Assembly (NCBI GenBank): GCA_013203755.1 | Contig: JABMPI010000468.1 | Location: forward strand, 1 to 15,790 | Length of the DNA stretch: 15,790 nucleotides | Reading direction: 5' to 3' | Source: Bacteroidota bacterium | GTDB lineage: Bacteria; Bacteroidota; Bacteroidia; Bacteroidales; Prolixibacteraceae | Shown here: in pieces, positions 1 to 7,297 of the stretch | How positions within the stretch are numbered: the stretch's first letter is position 1 | Layout of the letters: each line of letters starts with the position of its first letter | The notes under the pieces: model-generated | Seen by the model: the letters and a program-made list of their open reading frames with translations, nothing else | Told to the model about the DNA's origin: nothing | Database searches by the model: none | Position numbers and translations under genes: made by a program

Positions 1-792
1 AAATTAGCCTGGCCGGAAAATACAGAAATTAAGGAGTTACGCATTATTCAGGTATTTCCTAAGACTACACGAATTGCTGATGATCCTTTTATTGGTGTCG
101 GAAACCAGTCGTTGGCTCGCGGTGTAATCGGTACTGTTCCGGTTGAAAAAGATGGTTCGGCCAATTTTACTGTTCCCACCGGTGTTCCTATTTATTTTCA
201 GGCACTTGACGGTGAAGGCAGAGCCGTGCAAACCATGCGATCGGTAACCTATTTGCATGAAGGTGAAACATTAACTTGCATTGGTTGCCACGATAAAAAA
301 TATAAACCGGCATCGTTTTCAGGAATGACTGCTTCGGCTGTAAAACGTAAACCCTCGGTTCCTGTTAATGAAATAGAAGAGACGTTTCCAATACTGTTCC
401 CTAATCTAATACAACCTGTTATCGACAAAAAATGTTTGGATTGTCATAATTCAAAAGAGACAGCACCTTCTTTAAAGGGCGATCATTTTGGGGAAAATGG
501 TTGGTCGGAAGCGTACCACACACTTGCACCTTTGGCCTGGGCAAACTTTGGAGGAAATGGTGCTTTGATTAGCAAGAATAATAATATTTCGTATTCTATT
601 CCCGGGGAAGTGGGAGCATTGGATTCCAAGTTATATAAAATGTTGCAAAGTGGTCATCATGGAGTTGAACTCACCGACGAGGAGATGCAAAAATTTATTA
701 TCTGGTTAGATTGTAACAGTGTTTTTTACGGTACCTACGAAAGTCCAAAAATTCAGGCAAAAGGAATTGTTGTGCAGCCTTGGTTGTATTAA
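1..792 (+). CDS. Diheme cytochrome-like protein, hydrazine synthase alpha-like family (C-terminal part, 5' end off window)
   Basis: The frame is open from base 1 to the TAA at 790-792, giving 263 residues of a longer protein whose start lies outside the window. The N-terminal part reads like the conserved block of the HzsA-related family: LRIIQVFPKTT, then GVIGTVPVEKDGSANF, then VPIYFQALDGEGRAVQTMRS. It is followed by two c-type heme sites, CIGCH (residues 93-97) and CLDCH (145-149). Proteins of this family usually carry an upstream beta-propeller and are periplasmic or exported, because heme c is attached outside the cytoplasm. Family membership does not imply anammox: most relatives in Bacteroidota and Planctomycetes have no known reaction. 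The internal TTG at 112 is not the start, since family homology continues upstream of it. An electron-transfer role is inferred from the heme motifs only. The substrate is unknown. Confidence 0.8.
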   Translation, partial: KLAWPENTEIKELRIIQVFPKTTRIADDPFIGVGNQSLARGVIGTVPVEKDGSANFTVPTGVPIYFQALDGEGRAVQTMRSVTYLHEGETLTCIGCHDKKYKPASFSGMTASAVKRKPSVPVNEIEETFPILFPNLIQPVIDKKCLDCHNSKETAPSLKGDHFGENGWSEAYHTLAPLAWANFGGNGALISKNNNISYSIPGEVGALDSKLYKMLQSGHHGVELTDEEMQKFIIWLDCNSVFYGTYESPKIQAKGIVVQPWLY

Positions 793-832
793 CCTGAGGT
801 TTCAGCGTTTTCGAATACAGTTTGTAGCCTCA

Positions 833-1042
833 AAAAACCATTTTGCAGGCATTAAAAACTACTTTTCCATAGATAAAAATCGCTTTTTAATGGCTACAAC
901 ATAGTTTTTATCTATCAAAAACCACTTTTTAGAGGCTAAAAACCGATTTTTCATAGATAGAAATCGATTTTTAACGACTGCGAATTAGATTTTATCTATT
1001 AAAAACCGTTTTCTGAGGGCTAAAAAGTGCTTTGTACTCACT
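833..1042. repeat. Degenerate tandem array of ten 21-nt units between convergent genes
   Basis: Ten consecutive units of exactly 21 nt fill the space between the convergent ends of the cytochrome-like gene and PBP1A. Unit starts are 833, 854, 875, 896, 917, 938, 959, 980, 1001 and 1022. Most units have a near-palindromic core of the form AAAAA-N4-TTTT(T), typically AAAAACCGATTTTT, plus a 7-nt tail. Odd-numbered units mostly end in GGCT or a variant. Even-numbered units alternate between ATAGAT and its reverse complement ATCTAT, which gives a higher-order 84-nt period: units 1-4 match units 5-8 at about 63 of 84 positions by eye. An 11-bp perfect inverted repeat pairs 869-879 with 905-915, and a weaker version recurs near 953-962 and 990-999. 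Two weaker units may precede the array, extending it to 791. No indel breaks the register. Function is unknown; a transcript-end structure, a decayed coding repeat or a selfish satellite are all possible. Confidence 0.85.
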
Positions 1043-1048
1043 ACTAAT

Positions 1049-3424
1049 CTAAAAGAAATCGTCGAAATCATCCGGTGTATTATCTTCTTCAATTTCGTCA
1101 CAATCGAGATTAATATTAAAATTGAGTGGTCTTTTGAATTCCATATCCTCTTCTTTAAATCCCAGAGATTCATCGGCCAATACCTTTTTGTAAAAGTATC
1201 CCCAAATAGGAAGAGCCATATTTGCTCCCTGTCCTGCCCCAATATATTTAAAGTGGATGCTTCGTAAATCGGCTCCGGTCCAAACTCCTGCAGAGAGTTT
1301 TGGAGTTACACCAATAAACCATCCATCCGAGTGATTTTGTGTAGTTCCGGTTTTTCCGGCAATTGGCATGGTAAATTTTCCATACTCTTCTGTTACATTT
1401 TCACGCCATAGGTTTGAGCTACGTAAACGAACACCTGTTCCCTCGTTAATTACCCCTTGCAACAAATTCAACATTAAATAAGCCGTTTGTTCGTCTATTG
1501 CTTCGTGTCTCTCTGGTTGAAAAGAGGCAATTACATTTCCATGGCGGTCTTCAATTCTGGTTACAAAGTAAGGTTTGGTATAAACCCCCAAATTAGCATA
1601 GGTATTAAAAGCTCCAACCATTTCGTAAAGTGTAACATCCGAAGTTCCTAAAAACATTGACGGAACAGGATCGATTGGACTGTAAACACCAAGCCGTTTC
1701 ATTAGTTCAACAATAGCATGGGCATTAAATTGTTTCATAACCCAAGACGAAATTCTATTTTTAGAGTTGGCCAACCCCCATTTTAAAGTGACTAGTTTTC
1801 CATCCATTTCCGGGTCAACACCAGCATCTTTTGGTTCCCAAATCGATCCGTCAGGCAATTGAAACTGCTGACTTACATTTGGAACTTTGGTGCAAGGAGT
1901 GAGGCCATTTTGCATTGCCATGGTATATAAAAATGGTTTTACGGTTGAACCCACCTGACGTTTTCCGACTTTTACCATGTCGTACATAAAATATTTGTAA
2001 TTTGGGCCACCAACATATGCTTTTACTTTTCCCGACTCGGTATCCATTGCCATAAACGACGAGCGGAAATAACGGAAATAATATTTTATTGAATCTATGG
2101 GAGCCATGGTAGTATCAATCTCGCCTTTCCAAGAGAAGATTGTCATGTCAACTGGTTGATTAAAGTTTTCTTTTATCTCCTCAAAGGATTTTCCTGCTTT
2201 GTTTAAAACCCGATATCGTTCACTTTGTCGGATTGTGCGATTCAGTAGATTCTCAACGGTTTCACTATCCATATTATCTGCAAAAGGAGGATTTTTTAGA
2301 TTCTTCATGTTGTCGTCAAACAAGGGTTGCAGGTCTTGTCCTAAATGTTGTTCAACAGCTTCAACCGCATACTTTTGCATTCTGGAGTCGATGGTTGTAT
2401 AAATTCTCAATCCATCAGAATAAATGTTGTAGTTTTCGCCGTTGGGTTTTATGTTTTTGTTACACCAGCCAAAAAGTGGGTTGTTTTCCCATTCATCTAA
2501 ATCTTCAATAAACTTTTGTCCTAACCACGAAGGATAATTTTTACGTTCCGGTTTTTTAGATGAAAGAGTTAATCGTAAGTATTCTCTGAAATATGGGGCA
2601 GCACCCAGTTTATAATCCACTTTAGTATATTGTAAATCGAGTGGTTGTTTTTTTGCAGTATCTCTTTCCGCAATCGTGATGTACCCATATTTTGCCATTT
2701 GATTAAGCACAACATTTCTCCGTTGTTGTACCATTTCGGGGCGGCGAACCGGATTATACAGCGAAGAGTTTTTTGCCATTCCAACCAACATTGCCGATTG
2801 ATGAAGTTTTAAGGAGTCGGGAGCAACACTAAAATAAACATTGGCAGCAGATTTAATTCCTACTGCATTATTTAAATAGTCGTATTTATTTAAATACATC
2901 AAAATTATTTCCTCCTTGGTATAGCTCCTTTCCAATTTAACGGCAATTATCCACTCTTTGAATTTGCGTAAAACCAATTCTATTTTGCGGGTATTTCGGT
3001 CTCGAGGAAAAAGCATTTTTGCCAACTGTTGACTTAATGTACTTCCACCGCCCGAACTCGAATCGTTGGTGAGAATTCCTTTTGCAACACGAACTAAACC
3101 TCTTAAATCGATTCCCGAATGGTCGTAAAAACGAACATCTTCGGTTGCAATTAGTGCATCAATTAAATGGTGAGGGAGGTTTTTATAATTTACAAACGTA
3201 CGGTTTTCGCGAATAAAATATTTGTCGAGTACTTTGCCGTCTTCCGAATAAATTTCGGATGCTAATATATTTCTCGGGTTTTCTAACTCCTCGAAACTGG
3301 GCATAAAACCAAGTGTTCCTTTGGCAAGTAAAAAGAAAAACAAAAAGCTTCCTGCAATAAAAAGTAACACCGCCGACCAAAACCAAAGAATATATCTTTT
3401 AAAATTTATTTTATTTTCTACCAT
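1049..3424 (-). CDS. Penicillin-binding protein 1A, bifunctional class A (transglycosylase/transpeptidase)
   Basis: This 791-residue protein polymerises lipid II into glycan strands and cross-links the peptides, acting at the outer face of the inner membrane. It has a short basic N-terminus, one membrane helix (about residues 9-33), a GT51 glycosyltransferase domain with EDVRFYDHSGID (catalytic Glu about 95) and GGSTLSQQLAK (about 126-136), then a transpeptidase domain. All three penicillin-binding motifs are intact: SxxK as STVK (493-496), SxN as SKN (554-556) and KTG (691-693). The C-terminus is a short acidic tail. The start is the ATG at 3424; the frame is open a little further upstream to a TTG three codons earlier, but ATG fits better and lies just downstream of a consensus promoter. 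It is divergent from topA. The length and motif set are normal for the family, and nothing suggests damage. Confidence 0.95.
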   Translation of the reverse strand: MVENKINFKRYILWFWSAVLLFIAGSFLFFFLLAKGTLGFMPSFEELENPRNILASEIYSEDGKVLDKYFIRENRTFVNYKNLPHHLIDALIATEDVRFYDHSGIDLRGLVRVAKGILTNDSSSGGGSTLSQQLAKMLFPRDRNTRKIELVLRKFKEWIIAVKLERSYTKEEIILMYLNKYDYLNNAVGIKSAANVYFSVAPDSLKLHQSAMLVGMAKNSSLYNPVRRPEMVQQRRNVVLNQMAKYGYITIAERDTAKKQPLDLQYTKVDYKLGAAPYFREYLRLTLSSKKPERKNYPSWLGQKFIEDLDEWENNPLFGWCNKNIKPNGENYNIYSDGLRIYTTIDSRMQKYAVEAVEQHLGQDLQPLFDDNMKNLKNPPFADNMDSETVENLLNRTIRQSERYRVLNKAGKSFEEIKENFNQPVDMTIFSWKGEIDTTMAPIDSIKYYFRYFRSSFMAMDTESGKVKAYVGGPNYKYFMYDMVKVGKRQVGSTVKPFLYTMAMQNGLTPCTKVPNVSQQFQLPDGSIWEPKDAGVDPEMDGKLVTLKWGLANSKNRISSWVMKQFNAHAIVELMKRLGVYSPIDPVPSMFLGTSDVTLYEMVGAFNTYANLGVYTKPYFVTRIEDRHGNVIASFQPERHEAIDEQTAYLMLNLLQGVINEGTGVRLRSSNLWRENVTEEYGKFTMPIAGKTGTTQNHSDGWFIGVTPKLSAGVWTGADLRSIHFKYIGAGQGANMALPIWGYFYKKVLADESLGFKEEDMEFKRPLNFNINLDCDEIEEDNTPDDFDDFF

Positions 3425-3450
3425 GAATTTCAACGATTAATTTAAAGGTA

Positions 3451-3480
3451 CAAATATATACGATTCTGCCTACGCAGCAA
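3451..3480 (-). promoter_or_regulatory. Bacteroidota-type sigma promoter for PBP1A
   Basis: On the minus strand, TTG (complement of 3478-3480) is followed after exactly 19 nt by TATATTTG (complement of 3451-3458). This matches the Bacteroidota primary-sigma consensus TTG-N19-TAnnTTTG at every specified position. It would place transcription start near 3444 and leave an untranslated leader of only about 20 nt before the ATG at 3424. The leader has no Shine-Dalgarno sequence, as is usual in this phylum. Promoter activity is inferred from sequence. Confidence 0.7.
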
Positions 3481-3570
3481 TTAATTAAACGGTTTTAAAC
3501 GTGGTAATATTTTAGATTATTAGAAATAAATTCATCATTTTCAATACAATAGAAATAAAAAATAGTTGTT

Positions 3571-3578
3571 TAATTTTG
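3571..3578 (+). promoter_or_regulatory. Candidate -7 element for topA
   Basis: TAATTTTG matches the Bacteroidota -7 consensus TAnnTTTG exactly and lies 48 bases upstream of the topA ATG. No TTG occurs 18 to 21 nt upstream of it, so the -33 half is missing or degenerate. In a region this AT-rich a chance match is plausible, and the call is weak. The rest of the 202-nt divergent intergenic region (3425-3626) shows nothing else recognisable. Confidence 0.35.
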
Positions 3579-3626
3579 AGTTTAGCAATTGAATTGCTTT
3601 AATTTGCAGAAATTTTTGAAAAGCAT

Positions 3627-5969
3627 ATGCACGAAAATCTTGTTATTGTAGAGTCACCGGCGAAGGCAAAAACCATAGAAAAATTTCTTGGAGAAGGATT
3701 TGTGGTTACTTCCAGCATGGGACATATTAGGGATTTGGAGAAGAAAGATTTTGGTATTGATATCGAGAATAAATTCAACCCCAGATACATTGTTTCTCCT
3801 GATAAAAAGAAAATTGTTGCCGAGTTAAAAAAACTTGCTAAAGGCGCTAAAATGGTGTGGCTCGCTTCCGATGAAGACCGTGAGGGAGAGGCTATTGCAT
3901 GGCACTTAAAAGAAGTTCTGAAACTAAAACCAGAAAACACAAAACGTATTGTTTTTCATGAAATTACAAAGGAGGCAATTACTGCAGCGGTAAAAAATCC
4001 GAGAACAATTGATGAAAATTTGGTGAATGCTCAGCAAGCACGACGGGTACTCGATCGAATTGTTGGATTCGAAGTTTCTCCGGTTTTGTGGAAAAAGGTA
4101 AAACCATCGCTTTCTGCTGGTCGGGTGCAATCTGTTGCAGTTCGTTTAATTGTAGAGCGAGAACGCGAAATCCGTAATCATACAAGTGAATCGTGGTTTC
4201 GGGTGAATGGATTTTTTCTGGTCTCGGATGGAAGTGGGAATATTACTGAATTAAAAGCCGAGCTTTCTAAAAGATTTAAAACTTGGGAAGAGGCAAATGC
4301 ACTGTTAGAGAAATGTAAAACTGCAGATTTTACAGTTAGCGATGTGGTAAAACGTCCGGGGAAAAGGTCGCCAGCTGCTCCGTTTACAACTTCTACACTT
4401 CAACAAGAAGCAAGTAGAAAAATGGGTTTTTCAGTTTCTCAAACCATGGCAGTTGCACAACGTTTGTACGAAAGTGGTAAAATTACCTACATGCGAACCG
4501 ACTCGGTGAACTTGTCGGGATTGGCAATAAATACAACCAAACAAAAAATAGAATCTTTACATGGAGAGGAATATGTAAAAATACGTAAGTATAAAACGAA
4601 AGCGAAAGGAGCTCAGGAAGCTCACGAAGCTATTCGTCCAACTTATATGGATCAGGAAACTGTTGCGGGTTCAAGCCAGGAACAGCGTTTGTACGAATTG
4701 ATTTGGAAACGTACTATTGCGTCGCAAATGGCTGATGCACAATTGGAAAAAACAACAGTTTCTATTTCTATTTCCAATGCTGCAGAAAATTTTGTTGCAA
4801 GCGGTGAGGTATTAATATTTGATGGTTTTTTACGTGTTTATATTGAATCTACAGACGATGAAGAGGGCAATGGAGGCAACGGAAACGGTCAGTCAATTAT
4901 TCCGCCTTTAAAAGTAAATGATGCTCTGGAATTAAATTCAGCAGTTGCAACTGAAAGGTTTACGCAGCGTCCGGCTCGGTATACGGAAGCATCGTTGGTA
5001 AAACGTTTGGAGGAGCTGGGGATTGGTCGTCCATCTACTTACGCACCAACAATTACAACTATCCAGAATCGGAATTATGTTATAAAAGAAGAGCGTGAAG
5101 GTGTTGAAAGAAAATACATTGTTGTTTCGTTGCAAAACAAAGAGATAACTAAACAGACAAATACTGAAATTACCGGAGCTGAGAAAAATAAACTTTCACC
5201 TACAGATATTGGAACTGTTGTAAACGATTTTTTGGTTGATAATTTCGACCTGATTATGGATTACAATTTTACCGCTAGTGTTGAAGCAGAATTTGATGAT
5301 ATTGCCGATGGTAAAAAAGTTTGGAATGAAATGTTAGATAAGTTTTACCAACCATTTCATGCAAAAGTTGAAAACGCACTTGAAAACTCTGAACGTTCAA
5401 ACGGTGAACGAATTCTTGGAGACGACCCCAAAACGGGTAAGCCGGTTTCTGTAAAAATTGGACGTTATGGTCCTTTTGCTCAAATTGGAGTACAAAGTGA
5501 TGAAGAGGGGGCGGAAAAACCAACATTTGCAAGTTTGCGTGGTGGTCTTAATTTGGAGACAATTACTTTAGAAGAAGCATTGGAACTTTTTAAACTTCTC
5601 CGCGATTTAGGTGAATATGAAGATAAAAAGGTGGTAGTTGCTATTGGTAGATTTGGTCCGTATGTACGCCACGACAGTAAATTTGTTTCGTTGAGTAAAG
5701 ATTATGATCCATTTACGGTGGAACTGGATACGGCAATTGAATTAATTGAAGAAAAACGTGAAAAAGATAGGTTAGCTGTAATTAAATTGTTCGATGAAGA
5801 ACCAGAGCTACAGGTTTTAAACGGTCGTTGGGGACCCTATCTTAAATACAAGAAAAAGAATTATAAAATTCCGAAAACAACAAAAGCTGAGGAACTTTCT
5901 TTAGAAGATTGTTTGAAGATTATTAAGGAATCGCCAGAACCAAAACCACGGCGTGGAAGAAAAAAATAG
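3627..5969 (+). CDS. topA: DNA topoisomerase I (type IA)
   Basis: This 780-residue enzyme relaxes negatively supercoiled DNA by passing one strand through a transient single-strand break. The Toprim domain opens at residue 5 (LVIVESPAKAKTI, catalytic Glu9) and holds the metal-binding triad D82, D84, E86 in SDEDREGEA. The strand-passage domain carries the active-site tyrosine Y288 in ITYMRTDS. A short Glu/Gly/Asn-rich linker lies near residues 410-421. The C-terminus has no CxxC zinc ribbons, unlike the E. coli enzyme. Instead it has three repeats marked by GRYGPF (612), GRFGPY (674) and GRWGPY (733), and a basic tail. That arrangement is common in Bacteroidota. The ATG at 3627 is chosen because the Toprim strand begins immediately after it. 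It is followed directly by an intrinsic terminator, so it appears to be transcribed alone. Confidence 0.97.
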   Translation: MHENLVIVESPAKAKTIEKFLGEGFVVTSSMGHIRDLEKKDFGIDIENKFNPRYIVSPDKKKIVAELKKLAKGAKMVWLASDEDREGEAIAWHLKEVLKLKPENTKRIVFHEITKEAITAAVKNPRTIDENLVNAQQARRVLDRIVGFEVSPVLWKKVKPSLSAGRVQSVAVRLIVEREREIRNHTSESWFRVNGFFLVSDGSGNITELKAELSKRFKTWEEANALLEKCKTADFTVSDVVKRPGKRSPAAPFTTSTLQQEASRKMGFSVSQTMAVAQRLYESGKITYMRTDSVNLSGLAINTTKQKIESLHGEEYVKIRKYKTKAKGAQEAHEAIRPTYMDQETVAGSSQEQRLYELIWKRTIASQMADAQLEKTTVSISISNAAENFVASGEVLIFDGFLRVYIESTDDEEGNGGNGNGQSIIPPLKVNDALELNSAVATERFTQRPARYTEASLVKRLEELGIGRPSTYAPTITTIQNRNYVIKEEREGVERKYIVVSLQNKEITKQTNTEITGAEKNKLSPTDIGTVVNDFLVDNFDLIMDYNFTASVEAEFDDIADGKKVWNEMLDKFYQPFHAKVENALENSERSNGERILGDDPKTGKPVSVKIGRYGPFAQIGVQSDEEGAEKPTFASLRGGLNLETITLEEALELFKLLRDLGEYEDKKVVVAIGRFGPYVRHDSKFVSLSKDYDPFTVELDTAIELIEEKREKDRLAVIKLFDEEPELQVLNGRWGPYLKYKKKNYKIPKTTKAEELSLEDCLKIIKESPEPKPRRGRKK

Positions 5970-6007
5970 AAATAAAGGCAGATGATTCATCATTTGCCTT
6001 TATTTTT
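5970..6007 (+). terminator. Intrinsic terminator of topA
   Basis: Starting one base after the topA stop codon, a 16-nt arm (5970-5985) pairs with 5990-6005 around a TTCA loop. All pairs are Watson-Crick except one G-U (5981 with 5994). The stem ends in a run of five T (6003-6007). The core of the stem is AAATAAAGGCA against TGCCTTTATTT. The structure contains the ATG at 5982, which opens the frame of the next gene, and so argues against that ATG as a start. Confidence 0.88.
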
Positions 6008-6020
6008 ACAAACAAAAATT

Positions 6021-7181
6021 ATGGAAATGGACGTTCGACACTACTTCGATTCTGTGAATTTTACAAAATTTTCGGATCTGAATACTTCAAGTTGGAAGTA
6101 TTCGATGGGTGAGCTTATTGAGAAAAATACAAATTCGCTTACTGTTGATGGTATTCAGAAACTGGATTTAGTTATTTTGGGTGTCCCGTTCGATAGCAAC
6201 AAAACAGAGCCTGGTTCAGCAAATGCTCCAGATGAAATTCGTAAAGAATTTTATCATCTCGCAAAAGCTGAACATAAACTGAATATTTCAGATTTTGGAA
6301 ATCTTAAATCTTCTAACAGCATTAAGGGGAATTATCAAGCATTGCGTGATATTGTTGAATATTTTAATGAGTTAAAAATTCCATTAATTGTAATTGGAGG
6401 GAGTCAGGATTTAAGTTACGGTATTTGCGAAGCGTTTAAGAGTAATAAATTTTTTACTTATTCAACCATCGATGCCTTTTTGGATGTTAAAAAAAGTCAG
6501 GAGTCTTTTAGTTCCAAGAATTATTTGTCAAAAATCTTTAGTTCAAACCCCGACGTGTTTCAATTTAGTTTAATAGCTTATCAAGGGCATTATGTAGCAT
6601 CAGAATATTTTTCAAAAACAAAAGGAATAAATAATCACGTTCGGCTTGGGCAATTACGCGAAGACATATCTTTAGCCGAACCAATTCTGAGAAATACTGA
6701 TGTTTTGTCGTTCGATATTGGCGCAATAAAGCATTCGGAGGCGCCGGCAGGAAATTGTTTTACACCCAATGGGTTAAGGAGCGAAGAGGCTTGTCAATTG
6801 GCAAAATATGCCGGATTAAGCGATAAACTAAAAATATTTGGATTGTTTGAAGTTGATTCGGATAAAGGTCAATATGACTTAACTAGTAAACTAGCTGCAC
6901 AATTAATTTGGTATTATTTAGATGGTGTAATTAATCGAAAGATTTTTGGCACTGGTTTGGAAGAAAATAAAACAATTTATCAGGTAGATGTTAAAGATGT
7001 AGGAAAGCCAATGGTGTTTCATAAAAATACCGTAACAAATCAATGGTGGATGCAATTTCAAGTGAACAACGAAAAAATATTATTGGCTTGTTCAGAGGAA
7101 GAATATCACCAGGCTTCAAATAATGATATTCCTGACTTGTGGTTAAAATATATTCAAAAAATAGATGAAATATTAAAATAA
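6021..7181 (+). CDS. Arginase/agmatinase/formimidoylglutamase-fold protein with degenerate metal site
   Basis: This 386-residue protein has the order of motifs of the ureohydrolase family, whose active members use two Mn(II) ions to hydrolyse guanidino or formimino groups. Each signature is altered. GGDHS is GGSQD (residues 126-130), DAHxD is DAFLD (151-155), and SFDxD is SFDIG (230-234). Of the six usual metal ligands, H, H and D are replaced by Q, F and G, while three Asp remain. A later Glu (277, in GLFEV) is kept. A normal two-metal site is therefore unlikely, and automatic naming as arginase or HutG would mislead. A start at 5982 would sit inside the topA terminator hairpin, so 6021 (or 6027) is preferred. 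No signal peptide is seen, so it is probably cytoplasmic. It lies between topA and the T9SS genes with no histidine-degradation genes nearby. Its role is unknown. Confidence 0.8.
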   Translation: MEMDVRHYFDSVNFTKFSDLNTSSWKYSMGELIEKNTNSLTVDGIQKLDLVILGVPFDSNKTEPGSANAPDEIRKEFYHLAKAEHKLNISDFGNLKSSNSIKGNYQALRDIVEYFNELKIPLIVIGGSQDLSYGICEAFKSNKFFTYSTIDAFLDVKKSQESFSSKNYLSKIFSSNPDVFQFSLIAYQGHYVASEYFSKTKGINNHVRLGQLREDISLAEPILRNTDVLSFDIGAIKHSEAPAGNCFTPNGLRSEEACQLAKYAGLSDKLKIFGLFEVDSDKGQYDLTSKLAAQLIWYYLDGVINRKIFGTGLEENKTIYQVDVKDVGKPMVFHKNTVTNQWWMQFQVNNEKILLACSEEEYHQASNNDIPDLWLKYIQKIDEILK

Positions 7182-7297
7182 TAGCAAAATGCCTGCGTTC
7201 TTTGCATACTATGCCGGAAGAAGTTTGTTACAAACAACAATTTTTTATTTCTTTAGCAATGAATGGAACGACTGTTAAGCCGCATCCAAGTAGGAGT

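Noticed and set aside
1..792. Naming this a hydrazine synthase and inferring anammox.
   Set aside because: Only family-level similarity is visible, the gene is partial, and the rest of the window is typical of Bacteroidota, which are not known for anammox.
719..904. Open frame of 61 codons overlapping the cytochrome-like gene's end and the start of the repeat array.
   Set aside because: Its first part is an out-of-frame reading of the cytochrome gene and the rest is the repeat array, stopping at a TAG inside unit 4. No independent start signal is seen.
833..1042. CRISPR array.
   Set aside because: Units are 21 nt, degenerate and directly adjacent, with no unique spacers and no cas genes.
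985..1242. Minus-strand open frame of 85 codons running from PBP1A into the array.
   Set aside because: Most of it is a shifted reading of the PBP1A 3' end. The tail only repeats the array heptads and stops within it.
3425..3433. TTG start that would add three residues to PBP1A.
   Set aside because: ATG at 3424 gives the usual short basic N-terminus before the membrane helix and is a stronger start.
6021..7181. Calling this gene hutG or arginase.
   Set aside because: The key metal-binding residues are replaced and no histidine or arginine catabolic genes are nearby, so a specific enzyme name is not supported.
7202..7297. N-terminal extension of PorP from an upstream start.
   Set aside because: The extension is polar and would bury the signal peptide; the ATG at 7298 begins a normal signal sequence.
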